In this document: one piece after another, positions 20,119 through 28,722 of the stretch
Layout of the letters: the number at the start of each line of letters is the position of its first letter
Position numbering within the stretch: position 1 is the first letter of the stretch
Source: Rhodanobacteraceae bacterium
Lineage (GTDB): Bacteria > Pseudomonadota > Gammaproteobacteria > Xanthomonadales > Rhodanobacteraceae
Length of the DNA: 64,000 nt
NCBI GenBank assembly: GCA_003142815.1
Contig: PLNP01000011.1
Location: 81,812 to 145,811, forward strand
Direction: 5' to 3'
Translations under genes and position numbers: made by a program
Notes under the pieces: generated by a model
Database searches by the model: none
Told to the model about the DNA's origin: nothing
Seen by the model: the letters and a program-made list of their open reading frames with translations, nothing else

Positions 20119-21519
20119 ATGCTTCCTGTCGTCGCCCTGGTCGGCCGCCCGAACGTCGGCAAATCGACGCTTTTCAACGTGCTGACGCGCACGCGTGACG
20201 CGCTGGTGCATGATCTGCCCGGCGTGACCCGCGATCGCCACTATGGCATTTGCCGTCTTGCCGCGGCTCCTTTCGTTGTCGTCGATACCGGCGGCTTTGT
20301 CGAACATGCCGAGGGCATCGAGAGCCAGACGGCACGCCAGGCCGAGTTTGCGATCGTCGAAGCCGATGTCGTCCTGTTGATCGTCGACGCGCGCGACGGA
20401 CTGTTGCCGACCGACCGCGCGATCCTCGATCGCCTGCGTCGCGGCGGCAAGCCGATGCTGCTGATCGTCAACAAGGTCGACGGGCTGGAAGAAAATATCG
20501 CGCTCGCCGAATTCGCGGCACTCGGCATGGCCTCCGCGCTGCCGGTATCCGCGGCGCACGGGCGCGGCGTGACTCCGGTGCTTCTCGCCTTAGAAGCTCT
20601 GCTGCCGAAGAACGATGTCGATCCGCTCGCGGCGCTGCCGGACGATGGCATTCGCGTCGCGATTGTCGGTCGTCCGAACTCGGGCAAGTCGACCCTGGTC
20701 AATCGCTTGCTCGGCGAAGAGCGCGTGATCGCATCGGACGTTCCCGGTACCACGCGCGACTCGATACGCATCGCACTGGAGCGCGACGGCAAGCGTTATA
20801 CGCTGATCGATACCGCCGGCATTCGCCGCCGTGCCCGCATCGAAGATGTGGTCGAGAAGTTCAGCGTGATCAAATCGCTGCAATCGATCGACGCCGCGCA
20901 CGTCACCGTCCTGATGCTCGACGCGCGTCAAGGCGTTGCTGACCAGGACACCTCGCTGATCGGCCAAGTGCTCGATTCCGGCCGCGCGCTGGTCATCGCG
21001 GTCAACAAGTGGGACGACATGGATCGTTACCAGCGCGAGCAATGCATCGCATCGCTGTCGCGCAAGCTCGAATTCGCCACATGGGCGCCTCCGGTGTTCA
21101 TTTCCGCGTTGCACGGCAGCGGCATCGGTGAATTGATGAAGGCTGTCAATCGCGCGTATGCGTCCGCGACTCACAAATTCACCTCGTCCGAACTCACCCG
21201 TGCGATCGAGGCCGCGTACCAGGCGTATCAACCGCCGGTGGTTCGCGGTCACACGCCGAAAATGAAGTACGCCCATCCAGGTGGTGCCAATCCGCCGACC
21301 ATCGTGATTCACGGTTCGCGCACGAAAGAGATCGCCGAAAGTTATCGGCGCTATCTCGAGAATTTCTTCCGCAAGCGCTACCGCCTCGAAGGCACGCCGA
21401 TCCGCATCGAGTTCCGCGACGGAGAGAATCCGTTCGCGGGCAAGCGCAACGAACTGACCGAAGGCCAACAGCGCAAGCGCAAGCGTTTGATCAAGCATGC
21501 CAAACGCAGCAAGCGTTGA
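20119..21519 (+). CDS. der: ribosome biogenesis GTPase Der (EngA)
   Basis: 466 residues from the ATG at 20119, where homologues begin (LPVVALVGRPNVGKSTLFN). Tandem G domains: first P-loop GRPNVGKS with DTGG and NKVD, second P-loop GRPNSGKS with DTAG and NKWD, and a C-terminal KH-like domain. Needed for 50S subunit assembly. The frame is also open 27 codons further upstream, but that part is outside the family. Confidence 0.97.
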   Translation: MLPVVALVGRPNVGKSTLFNVLTRTRDALVHDLPGVTRDRHYGICRLAAAPFVVVDTGGFVEHAEGIESQTARQAEFAIVEADVVLLIVDARDGLLPTDRAILDRLRRGGKPMLLIVNKVDGLEENIALAEFAALGMASALPVSAAHGRGVTPVLLALEALLPKNDVDPLAALPDDGIRVAIVGRPNSGKSTLVNRLLGEERVIASDVPGTTRDSIRIALERDGKRYTLIDTAGIRRRARIEDVVEKFSVIKSLQSIDAAHVTVLMLDARQGVADQDTSLIGQVLDSGRALVIAVNKWDDMDRYQREQCIASLSRKLEFATWAPPVFISALHGSGIGELMKAVNRAYASATHKFTSSELTRAIEAAYQAYQPPVVRGHTPKMKYAHPGGANPPTIVIHGSRTKEIAESYRRYLENFFRKRYRLEGTPIRIEFRDGENPFAGKRNELTEGQQRKRKRLIKHAKRSKR

Positions 21520-21546
21520 CCTCGGAACCGTTGCTACGGAAACCGC

Positions 21547-22344
21547 ATGGACATGACTTCGTCGCCGATCACGGCGGCGATCCTCGCCGGTGGCGCGGCG
21601 ACGCGGCTCGGTGGCCGCGACAAGGGGCTCGAACCGCTCGGTGGGCGACCCCTGGTCGCGTGGGTTATCGCTGCCCTGGCAGAAATGGATGCTTTCAAGC
21701 CCTCCCCTTCAAGGGGTGAAGAGGCGCGCTTGCGAGCCACAGGCTCGCGCGTCGATGAACGCCCGCAGCAGGAGCGGAGGGCCGGGTTGCTTGGCGAGGA
21801 CGGGAAGTCCGAGCTTAGCAACGTGGGTGGGGATGGTGTCCGCTCCGGCGAGAAACCCATCGCGGCTGAAGCCGCTCCTAGAATTGGTCGTGCGGATGTG
21901 CTGATCGTCGCGAACCGGCACCTCGACGACTACTCGCACTACGCACGCACGATCTGCGACGACATCACCGGTTTTCACGGCCCGCTCGCGGGTGTCGCCG
22001 CGGCGCTTTCAACGTCTGAAACAGACTGGCTGCTGACGGTGCCGGTCGATTGTCCCGAGCCACCTCGCGATCTCGTCGTCCGTTTGCGCGGTGGCGCACT
22101 CGAATGCAGCGCGAACTGCGTCATCGTGCATGATGGCGAACGTCGCCAACCATTGTTCGCGTTGTATCGACGCGAACTCGCCGTCTCCGCGGCAGATGGT
22201 GTCGCCGCGGGGTGGGGCGTATGGCAATGGCAGGAATCGATCGGCGCGCGTGAGCTTGATTTTTCCGACCGGCGCCGGCAGTTTGAGAACCTCAACACGC
22301 CTGAAGATTTCACCGCTTATGCCAAGCTCCGGCTCGCTCGCTGA
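21547..22344 (+). CDS. mobA: molybdenum cofactor guanylyltransferase with an in-frame repeat insertion
   Basis: 265 residues, against about 190-200 in the family. The N-terminus has the GTP-binding signature AAILAGGAATRLGGRDKGLE; the later part has DVLIVANRHLDDY, DDITGFHGPLAGV and VPVDCPEPP. Between WVIAALAEMDAF and IGRADVLIVANRH lie about 62 residues of low-complexity, Arg/Gly/Glu-rich sequence encoded by repeat-like DNA (21697-21881). MobA attaches GMP to molybdopterin. The enzyme may still work if the insert forms a surface loop; that is an inference. It overlaps moeA by 26 bp. Confidence 0.88.
   Translation: MDMTSSPITAAILAGGAATRLGGRDKGLEPLGGRPLVAWVIAALAEMDAFKPSPSRGEEARLRATGSRVDERPQQERRAGLLGEDGKSELSNVGGDGVRSGEKPIAAEAAPRIGRADVLIVANRHLDDYSHYARTICDDITGFHGPLAGVAAALSTSETDWLLTVPVDCPEPPRDLVVRLRGGALECSANCVIVHDGERRQPLFALYRRELAVSAADGVAAGWGVWQWQESIGARELDFSDRRRQFENLNTPEDFTAYAKLRLAR
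21697..21881. repeat. repeat-rich insert inside mobA
   Basis: About 185 bp that interrupts the mobA coding sequence without shifting the frame. It starts with CCCTCCCCTTCAAGGGG and ends with CATCGCGGCTGAAGCCGCTC then CTAGA, which is the reverse complement of a 'TAGGAGCGGCTTCAGCCGCGATG' unit. The latter belongs to the same family as the palindrome arms at 62561-62630 in icmF. Confidence 0.65.
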
Positions 22345-23569
22345 CTTCGCGACCCATCTCTCGGTCGACGCGGCACGGGCGCGTGTCCGTGATCTGTGTG
22401 TTCCGCGAGCATTGCCGGCGGAATCGATCGACCTTGAACGCGCGCTTGGCCGCGTCCTCGCCAGCGATGTGATCGTGCCGCATGACCTGCCGCCATTTTC
22501 GAATTCGGCGATGGACGGTTATGCGTTGCAGGGTGCCGATCTGGCGTCGGAAAGAGAACGCAGGTTCCGCGTCGCCGGTTGCGTGCTTGCTGGTGCGGTG
22601 CAGGTGCCGCGCTTCGAGACCGGCGAATGCATTCGCATCACGACTGGAGCGCCGTTGCCACCCGGCGCGGACACCGTCGTCATCAAGGAACACGTCCGCA
22701 TCGATGGCGATGAAATCATCGTCGAGGCGGGCCAACGGTCTGGTGCGAATGTGCGCCCGGCCGGCGAGGACTACCGCGCCGGTGAACTCGCGATGCGAGT
22801 GGGCGATCGCCTCACGCCAGCGCGGCTCGGCGTGCTCGCGTCATGCGGCCATGCGACCGCGAGGGTCGCACGCCTGCCGCGTGTCGCGTTGTTCGTCACC
22901 GGCGATGAGCTGGTGCCGCCGGATCGCCCACTCCGATTCGGCCAGATCCACGACAGCAATCGCTACAGCCTCGGCGGCTTGCTGCGCGATCTGGGCATCG
23001 AACCCGAACCGATCGCGCAGCTGCGCGACGATCGCGACGCACTGCGGGTCGCCTTGCGCGAAGCCGGCGAGTGCTGCGATGTCGTGATCAGCAGTGGCGG
23101 TGTCTCGGCCGGCGAGGCGGACTTCCTGCCCGCTGTGGTCGCCGAACTCGGCCGCGTGCATTTCTGGAAAGTGCGCATGAAGCCGGGCATGCCGGTGCTC
23201 TGTGGCGAGGTCGGCGGCGCGCTCGTGTTCGCGCTGCCGGGCAATCCGGTAGCGACGATTGCGACGTTCCTTGCGCTGGTTCGGCCGGCGTTGCTGGCGT
23301 TACAGGGCGCGAATGCTTTCGATGCACGCGTGTCCAAGGCGCGCCTCGCGGCCGCGGTTTCGAAGAAGCACGACCGCACGGAATTCCTGCGCGCACGTAT
23401 CCAATCGCGCGACGATGGCGCACTCTGGGCAACGCCGCTGCCCGGCCAGGGATCGGGCATGCTGCGCGGCGTCGCCGAAGCGGACGCGTTGATTGTCGTG
23501 CCGGAACATGCCCGCGAGTTGGCGGCCGGCGAGGTCGTCGACGTGGTGCCGCTGGCCGGGATCGATTGA
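22319..23569 (+). CDS. moeA: molybdopterin molybdenumtransferase MoeA
   Basis: 416 residues from the ATG at 22319, just inside the end of mobA. Typical segments: LPPFSNSAMDGYAL, ITTGAPLPPGADTVV, RPAGEDYRAGE, and the MoCF-binding domain with TGDELV, HDSNRYSLGGLL, ISSGGVSAGEADF and LPGNPVA. It inserts molybdate into the adenylated molybdopterin. Three bases separate it from the moeB fusion, so the three genes form an operon. Confidence 0.96.
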   Translation: MPSSGSLADFATHLSVDAARARVRDLCVPRALPAESIDLERALGRVLASDVIVPHDLPPFSNSAMDGYALQGADLASERERRFRVAGCVLAGAVQVPRFETGECIRITTGAPLPPGADTVVIKEHVRIDGDEIIVEAGQRSGANVRPAGEDYRAGELAMRVGDRLTPARLGVLASCGHATARVARLPRVALFVTGDELVPPDRPLRFGQIHDSNRYSLGGLLRDLGIEPEPIAQLRDDRDALRVALREAGECCDVVISSGGVSAGEADFLPAVVAELGRVHFWKVRMKPGMPVLCGEVGGALVFALPGNPVATIATFLALVRPALLALQGANAFDARVSKARLAAAVSKKHDRTEFLRARIQSRDDGALWATPLPGQGSGMLRGVAEADALIVVPEHARELAAGEVVDVVPLAGID

Positions 23570-23572
23570 GCC

Positions 23573-24733
23573 ATGAACGCGGCATCCGAAAGCAGCAGTG
23601 GCATTGCCGAGATCGATCCGGCCGAAGCGTTGTCGCGCCAGCGCGCAGGTGCGCTGTTGCTCGACGTACGCGAGGACGGCGAGCGTGCAGCTGGCATGGC
23701 CGTAGGTTCGATCGGGCTCGCGCGCGACCTGATCGCGCAGCGCATTCATGAAATCGCGCTCGATTCGCGGCGCGAGATTCTCGCGATCTGCAACAGCGGC
23801 CGACGCTCACTGCTCGCGGTGGAAACCCTGCGCGGACTCGGCTATGCACGCAGCGTGTCCGTACGCGGCGGACTCGCGCGCTGGAAGAACGAAGGCTTGC
23901 CGGTCGCGCAGGGCGCGCTCGATGCGGACGCGGCCGAGCGCTATTCGCGCCACCTCGTCCTGCCGGAAATTGGTGTTGCCGGGCAGCAGCGGCTCGCCAA
24001 TGCGCGCGTCGCGCTGATCGGTGCCGGTGGCCTCGGCGCACCGGCTGCGCTGTATCTTGCCGCAGCCGGCGTCGGGCACCTGACCCTCATCGACGACGAT
24101 TACGTCGAGCGTTCAAACCTGCAGCGCCAGATCATCCACGCCGATGCGCGTATTGGCATGCCGAAAACCGAATCTGCGCGGATCGCCCTGAATGCGCTGA
24201 ACCCCGCGGTCCATGTCGACGCGATCGCCAAGCGCGTCGGTGCGGCGAATGTCGAGTCCTTGATCCGTGGGCATGATGTCGTCATCGACGGCGCCGACAA
24301 TTTTCCAACGCGTTATCTGCTCAATGCAGCCTGTTTGCGATTGCGTTTGCCGCTCGTTTACGGAGCGGTGCATCGCTTCAGCGGCCAGGTCAGCGTGTTC
24401 GATCCGCGGCGCGACGATTCACCGTGTTATCGCTGCCTGTTCGCCGAACCGCCGTCCGCGGCAGAAGCACCGAACTGCAGCGAAGCCGGCGTGCTCGGCG
24501 TGTTGCCCGGTATCGTCGGCATGCTGCAGGCAACCGAGGCGCTCAAGCTCCTGCTCGGCATCGGCACATCGCTAGTCGGACGCTTGCTGTGCTACGACGC
24601 ACTCGCCGGCACGTTCCGCGAACTACGTCTGCCACGCGATGCGGCGTGTCCTGGCTGTGGCGCCGGTGCGCGATTCACGGGCTATGAGGACATCGCACGG
24701 ATTTGCGCAGTCGGCTGCCCCGATCGCGGCTGA
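23573..24733 (+). CDS. moeB: rhodanese-MoeB fusion: molybdopterin-synthase adenylyltransferase
   Basis: 386 residues. Residues 1-110 form a rhodanese domain with active-site loop ICNSGRRS; residues 115-386 are a ThiF/MoeB E1-like domain (RYSRHLVLPEIGVAGQQRL, GAGGLGAPAALYLAAAGVG, ATP-binding, RSNLQRQ) with zinc cysteines in CYRC and CPGC. MoeB adenylates the C-terminal glycine of MoaD; the rhodanese domain could supply sulphur. MOCS3-type proteins carry the rhodanese at the C-terminus, here it is at the N-terminus. Ends the mob/moe operon. Confidence 0.93.
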   Translation: MNAASESSSGIAEIDPAEALSRQRAGALLLDVREDGERAAGMAVGSIGLARDLIAQRIHEIALDSRREILAICNSGRRSLLAVETLRGLGYARSVSVRGGLARWKNEGLPVAQGALDADAAERYSRHLVLPEIGVAGQQRLANARVALIGAGGLGAPAALYLAAAGVGHLTLIDDDYVERSNLQRQIIHADARIGMPKTESARIALNALNPAVHVDAIAKRVGAANVESLIRGHDVVIDGADNFPTRYLLNAACLRLRLPLVYGAVHRFSGQVSVFDPRRDDSPCYRCLFAEPPSAAEAPNCSEAGVLGVLPGIVGMLQATEALKLLLGIGTSLVGRLLCYDALAGTFRELRLPRDAACPGCGAGARFTGYEDIARICAVGCPDRG

Positions 24734-24796
24734 AGCTCCTGCGGCCCCTCGCGGTTCAACAGGATCGCTGCAAGTGCAGCCCGTCAGGCGTTGCGG

Positions 24797-24893
24797 TCGC
24801 GGCTGCGCCGCTTGCACCTTTTTCCGGTGCCCCTACAAAAAAGCGTCGTTTGTAGGAGCACCTAAAGAGGGTGCAAGCGCTGCAAGCGCGACC
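24797..24893. repeat. dispersed repeat element, copy 1 (TGTAGGAGC / GCCGCTTGCACC family)
   Basis: TCGCGGCTGCGCCGCTTGCA at 24797 begins a 34-bp stretch repeated at 61094-61127 with one mismatch. The element ends GGTGCAAGCGCTGCAAGCGCGAC, roughly the inverted complement of its start, with TGTAGGAGCACC in between. It fills part of the 202-bp gap between moeB and the convergent DUF1244 gene. Confidence 0.75.
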
Positions 24894-24935
24894 GTGCATT
24901 GGGGAGTCGAACACATCGCCCGCCGCGGCTGTACC

Positions 24936-25232
24936 TCAGCTGTGCTTCTTCTGCGCGGCTGCGAATGCGGCCAGCTGTTCCGGGGTCGCTTCCGGCTGGT
25001 GCTTCGCCTTCCATGCGGCGAACGGTTCGCCGTAGACATGTTCGCGGGCCGCGTCCTTGCCAAGTTGCACGCCTCGTGCTGCCGCCGCTTCGCGGTACCA
25101 ATCGGCCAGACAGTTGCGGCAGAAACCGGCGCTGATCATCAGGTCGATGTTCTGTACGTCGGTGCGCGTACGCAGATGCACGAGCAAGCGCCGAAACGCG
25201 GCAGCTTCGAGTTCGGTGTCGAGATTGGTCAT
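24936..25232 (-). CDS. DUF1244 family protein
   Basis: 98 residues from the ATG at 25232. The sequence contains the strongly conserved core of the family, RTDVQNIDLMISAGFCRNCL with ADWYREAA, and the tail YGEPFAAWKAKHQ. The paired Cys in FCRNC could bind a metal or be redox-active, but no function is established that I can name. Divergent from folD, 116 bp apart. Confidence 0.85.
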   Translation of the reverse strand: MTNLDTELEAAAFRRLLVHLRTRTDVQNIDLMISAGFCRNCLADWYREAAAARGVQLGKDAAREHVYGEPFAAWKAKHQPEATPEQLAAFAAAQKKHS

Positions 25233-25295
25233 GGCGTACTCTTGGCGCGTCGTGGTGCGGCTGCGGCTCGGGACTTTCACCCGACACGTCAAGGT

Positions 25296-25325
25296 TTGAG
25301 CACGACAGCGCGGGCGTGGGATAAT
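25296..25325 (+). promoter_or_regulatory. sigma-70-like promoter for folD
   Basis: TTGAGC (25296-25301), an 18-bp spacer and GATAAT (25320-25325) lie 23 bp before the folD ATG. This is a fair match to the sigma-70 consensus in a high-GC background; the short leader leaves little room for other control. Confidence 0.45.
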
Positions 25326-25348
25326 GCGCGTTTACCGCTGGAATCCCA

Positions 25349-26203
25349 ATGACTGCGCGACTTCTTGACGGCCGCCGTATCGCGGATGAAGTGCTCGATG
25401 GCGTCGCTGCCCGCGTCAAGGCGCGTGTCGCCGCGGGCAAGCGTGCGCCGGGATTGGCTGTCGTGCTGGTCGGCGCCGACCCGGCGTCGACCGTCTATGT
25501 GCGCAACAAGCGACGTGCCTGCAAACAGGTCGGATTCCGCTCCTTCGATTTCGATCTGCCGGCGACGACCGCTGAGGTCGAACTGGTCGCGTTGATCGAT
25601 CGCCTGAACGCCGATGCGGACGTGCACGGCATTCTCCTGCAATTGCCGTTGCCGGCCGGCATCAGTGCGACCGCACTGATCGACCACATTGATGCGCGCA
25701 AGGATGTCGATGGATTCCAGGCCGAGAACGTCGGCCGGCTCGCCTTGCGCCAGCGCGGTTTGCGGCCATGCACGCCGAAGGGCGTGATGACCCTGCTCGC
25801 GCACACGGATCGACCGGTGCGAGGTCGTCACGCCGTGGTCGTTGGTGTGTCCAATCATGTCGGCCGGCCCCTGATTCTCGAATTGCTGCTGGCCGGTTGC
25901 ACTACCACGGGTTGCCACAGGTTCACCGCGGATCTCGAGCGCGAAGTACGCCAGGGCGACATCGTCGTGGTTGCCGTGGGCCACCCCGGCCTGGTCAAGG
26001 GCGAATGGATCAAGCCGGGTGCGGTAGTGATCGATGTCGGGATCAATCGGCTCGATGACGGCCGTCTGGTCGGCGACGTCGAATTCGCACCGGCCGCCGA
26101 GCGCGCGTCGTGGATCACACCGGTGCCCGGTGGTGTCGGGCCGATGACGGTGGCGACGCTGATCGAAAACACCCTGGAAGCGGCCGAGACCTTCTTCGAT
26201 TGA
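25349..26203 (+). CDS. folD: methylenetetrahydrofolate dehydrogenase / methenyl-THF cyclohydrolase
   Basis: 284 residues. It has [23 protein letters not shown] (catalytic Tyr and Lys), [16 protein letters not shown], the NADP-binding turn [12 protein letters not shown], and the signature [14 protein letters not shown]. FolD interconverts one-carbon units on tetrahydrofolate. In the usual motif the sequence is GRSxIVGxP; here GVSNHVGRP is a mild variant. It is a single-gene unit followed by the TatT gene 56 bp later. Confidence 0.95.
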   Translation: MTARLLDGRRIADEVLDGVAARVKARVAAGKRAPGLAVVLVGADPASTVYVRNKRRACKQVGFRSFDFDLPATTAEVELVALIDRLNADADVHGILLQLPLPAGISATALIDHIDARKDVDGFQAENVGRLALRQRGLRPCTPKGVMTLLAHTDRPVRGRHAVVVGVSNHVGRPLILELLLAGCTTTGCHRFTADLEREVRQGDIVVVAVGHPGLVKGEWIKPGAVVIDVGINRLDDGRLVGDVEFAPAAERASWITPVPGGVGPMTVATLIENTLEAAETFFD

Positions 26204-26259
26204 AGTGGCTCGGCGAACTTGACCACAATGCGCGAAAAACACGCGCAGGAACCCGTGAT

Positions 26260-27129
26260 ATGCGACGACATCCATTGCCAAGAATCTTGAGCTTCGTCGC
26301 CTGCGCCATTGCGCTGGGCCTTGGCGGCTGTGTGACGGTGGTCAACCGCGCCAGTCAGCACCTTGCCGACGATCTCACTGCGGGCATCCTCAATCAGGAC
26401 GATGTCGCGCTCGCGCGCGATGGCATTCCATCCTGGCTATTGCTCATCGATGGTCTGATCCAGGGCGAACCGCAAAACACAGGCTTGCTGCTCGCCGGCG
26501 CGAAACTCTATGGTGCCTACGCGGGCGGATTCGTCGACGACAATGCGCGTGCGCAGCGCCTCTCCGCACGCAGCTTCGACTACGCCAAGCGTGCGACCTG
26601 CGTCGACATCGCGGCGCTGTGCAAACAGCTCGATGCGCCGTTCGATGCGTTCCAGGGCGAAGTCGTGAAAACGCGGCTCAAGGACGTTCCCGAGCTGTAT
26701 TCGCTCGCTTCTTCATGGGCTGGGCGGATCCAGGCCAACAGCGCCGACTGGAATGCGATAGCGGCCATTCCGAAAGTGCAGGCGCTGCTCGAACGCGTGG
26801 TTGCACTCGACCCCGATCACGCGCACGGCGAGCCGTACATGGTTCTCGGCGTGCTCGCAACCTTGCGTCCGGCGTCGCTGGGCGGCAAGCCGGAGGAGGG
26901 CAAGGCGGATTTCGAGAAGGCCCTTGCACTGTCCGATGGCAAGAACCAGATGGTGCGCGTGCTCTATGCCCAACATTACGCGCGACTGGTGTTCGACAAG
27001 GATTTGCACGACAAGCTGTTGCACGAGGTACTGGCGGCCGACCCACACGCGCCGGGGCTTACCTTGATCAACACACTCGCACAACAACGCGCGCGCAAAC
27101 TGCTCGAATCGGGCAAGGATTATTTCTGA
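26260..27129 (+). CDS. TRAP transporter TatT component family lipoprotein
   Basis: 289 residues from the ATG at 26260 with an AGGAA site. Lipoprotein signal ILSFVACAIALGLGGC; helical repeat sequence including LLAGAKLYGAYAGGFVDD and DPDHAHGEPYMVLGVLATL. This matches the TatT family, periplasmic trimeric TPR lipoproteins that associate with the TRAP solute receptor TatP. The adjacent dctP-dctQ-dctM genes agree with that. The substrate of the system is unknown. Confidence 0.87.
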   Translation: MRRHPLPRILSFVACAIALGLGGCVTVVNRASQHLADDLTAGILNQDDVALARDGIPSWLLLIDGLIQGEPQNTGLLLAGAKLYGAYAGGFVDDNARAQRLSARSFDYAKRATCVDIAALCKQLDAPFDAFQGEVVKTRLKDVPELYSLASSWAGRIQANSADWNAIAAIPKVQALLERVVALDPDHAHGEPYMVLGVLATLRPASLGGKPEEGKADFEKALALSDGKNQMVRVLYAQHYARLVFDKDLHDKLLHEVLAADPHAPGLTLINTLAQQRARKLLESGKDYF

Positions 27130-27168
27130 CGTGTCGGCGACGGCGCACGAGTGAATTCTCCATAGGCT

Positions 27169-27194
27169 GTCATCCCGGCGAAAGCCGGAATGAC
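27169..27194. repeat. short palindrome of the GTCATTCCGGCGAAAGCCGG family
   Basis: GTCATCCCGGCGAAAGCCGG followed by AATGAC is a near-perfect palindrome in the 82-bp gap between the TatT and DctP genes. It is the same unit that forms the ends of the element at 11087-11229. It could also act as an mRNA stem between the two TRAP cistrons. Confidence 0.75.
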
Positions 27195-27211
27195 GAAAAC
27201 GGAAAAACGCA

Positions 27212-28225
27212 ATGAACACGATGAAGATTCTGGGAAGAGGTTTGTTGGTTCTGGCGATCGGCGTGAGCGCTGTGTCAGTGGATGCGGCAACGATCAAGAT
27301 CGCGACCGTGGTGCCCGATGGCACCGCATGGATGCGCGAGATGCGTGCGGCCGGCGATGCGATCAAGACCAAAACCGACGGTCGCGTCGAGATCAAGTAC
27401 TACCCTGGTGGCGTCATGGGCGACAGCGCGACGGTGCTGCGCAAGATCAAGATCGGCCAGTTGCAGGGCGGCGCGTTCACCGGTGGTGAAGCATCGATCA
27501 TCACCAGGGACGCGCAGATCTACAGCCTGCCGTTCATGTTCCGCAACGAGGCTGAGATCGACAAGGTGCGCGCGAAACTCGATCCGCTGCTCAAACAGGA
27601 ATTCGCCGCGCAAGGGTTCTCGCTGCTCGGCATCACTGGCGGCGGGTTTGCGTACCTGATGAGCACGCGCGACCTGAAGACGCGCGACGATCTCAAGGCC
27701 GCCAAGGTCTGGGTGCCACAGGGTGACAAGATTGATGAACTGGCGTTCAAGGCCGGCGGCGTGACGCCGATTCCGTTGCCGCTGGCGGACGTCTATACTG
27801 GCTTGCAGACCGGCCTGGTCGACACCGCCGCGAACACGCCGTCGGGCGCGATCGCGTTCCAGTGGCATACCAAGCTCAAGCACATGGTCGACCTGCCGCT
27901 CACCTATGTGGTCGGCGAATTCGTGGTCGACAAGAAGGCCATCGATGCGCTAAGCGCTGCCGACCAGAAGACGGCGGATGATGAATTCCGTGCCGGTTTC
28001 GCGCGCCTCGAAAAGATCAATCGCAGCGACAACGCCGCTGCGCGTGACGCGCTGAAGCAGCAGGGCATCAGCATCAACCCGGTGGATGCCGCCGACCGCA
28101 AGAGCTGGGAAGCGATCGGCAGCGAAGTCTTCAAGCAGCTTTCCGATTCGGCCGCGCTTTCTCCGGGAATGGTCAAGGCGCTGACGGCGGCGCTGGCCGA
28201 AGTACGCGGCGGAGCGGCGCAATGA
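27212..28225 (+). CDS. dctP: TRAP transporter substrate-binding protein DctP
   Basis: 337 residues with a signal peptide ending VSVDA. The mature start TIKIATVVPDGTAWMREM and the segments YYPGGVMGDSATVLRKIKIGQLQGG and PLADVYTGLQTGLVD (receptor signature) define the DctP family. The receptor captures an organic acid or similar ligand in the periplasm. It overlaps dctQ by 4 bp. In TatPT-type systems the receptor pairs with the TatT lipoprotein encoded just upstream. Confidence 0.93.
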   Translation: MNTMKILGRGLLVLAIGVSAVSVDAATIKIATVVPDGTAWMREMRAAGDAIKTKTDGRVEIKYYPGGVMGDSATVLRKIKIGQLQGGAFTGGEASIITRDAQIYSLPFMFRNEAEIDKVRAKLDPLLKQEFAAQGFSLLGITGGGFAYLMSTRDLKTRDDLKAAKVWVPQGDKIDELAFKAGGVTPIPLPLADVYTGLQTGLVDTAANTPSGAIAFQWHTKLKHMVDLPLTYVVGEFVVDKKAIDALSAADQKTADDEFRAGFARLEKINRSDNAAARDALKQQGISINPVDAADRKSWEAIGSEVFKQLSDSAALSPGMVKALTAALAEVRGGAAQ

Positions 28226-28722
28226 GCGATGCCGGCGCCGCTGCACTGCGCTGGCTGGAGCGGATCGAAACCGGCCTGATCGCGGTCCTGGTGCTGGCGA
28301 TGGTGCTGCTCGCTGGCGCGCAGATTCTGCTGCGCAATTTCCTCGACACCGGTCTCGCCTGGGCCGATCCGCTGCTGCGCGCGATGGTGCTCTGGGCCGC
28401 AATGCTTGGGGCACTCGCGGCGGCGCGTGACGACAAGCACATCGGCCTCGACCTGGTCGCGCATTTCATGCGTGGCCGTGCGCGCCGCCTATTGCGTGCG
28501 GTCACGTTGCTGTTCGCTGCTGGAATCTCGGCCGCGATGGCGTGGTATGGGGTCGGTCTGGTCCGGCTCGATTATGGCTCCGGCGCGGTCGCCGGTATCC
28601 CGAACTGGTGCTTGGAAGCGATCATCCCGATCGGCTTCGGGCTGCTCGCATTGCGTCTTGCGCTACGTGCGTTTCAGCCGCCACGCAGCGATGCGCCGGC
28701 GCTCGCGCCAGAACTTCCATGA
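28222..28722 (+). CDS. dctQ: TRAP transporter small permease subunit DctQ
   Basis: 166 residues with four membrane segments. RNFLDTGLAWADPLLRAMVLWAAMLGA is typical of DctQ proteins, as is the DDKHIGLDLV loop. It pairs with the large subunit DctM, which it overlaps by 4 bp. Confidence 0.92.
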   Translation: MSDAGAAALRWLERIETGLIAVLVLAMVLLAGAQILLRNFLDTGLAWADPLLRAMVLWAAMLGALAAARDDKHIGLDLVAHFMRGRARRLLRAVTLLFAAGISAAMAWYGVGLVRLDYGSGAVAGIPNWCLEAIIPIGFGLLALRLALRAFQPPRSDAPALAPELP

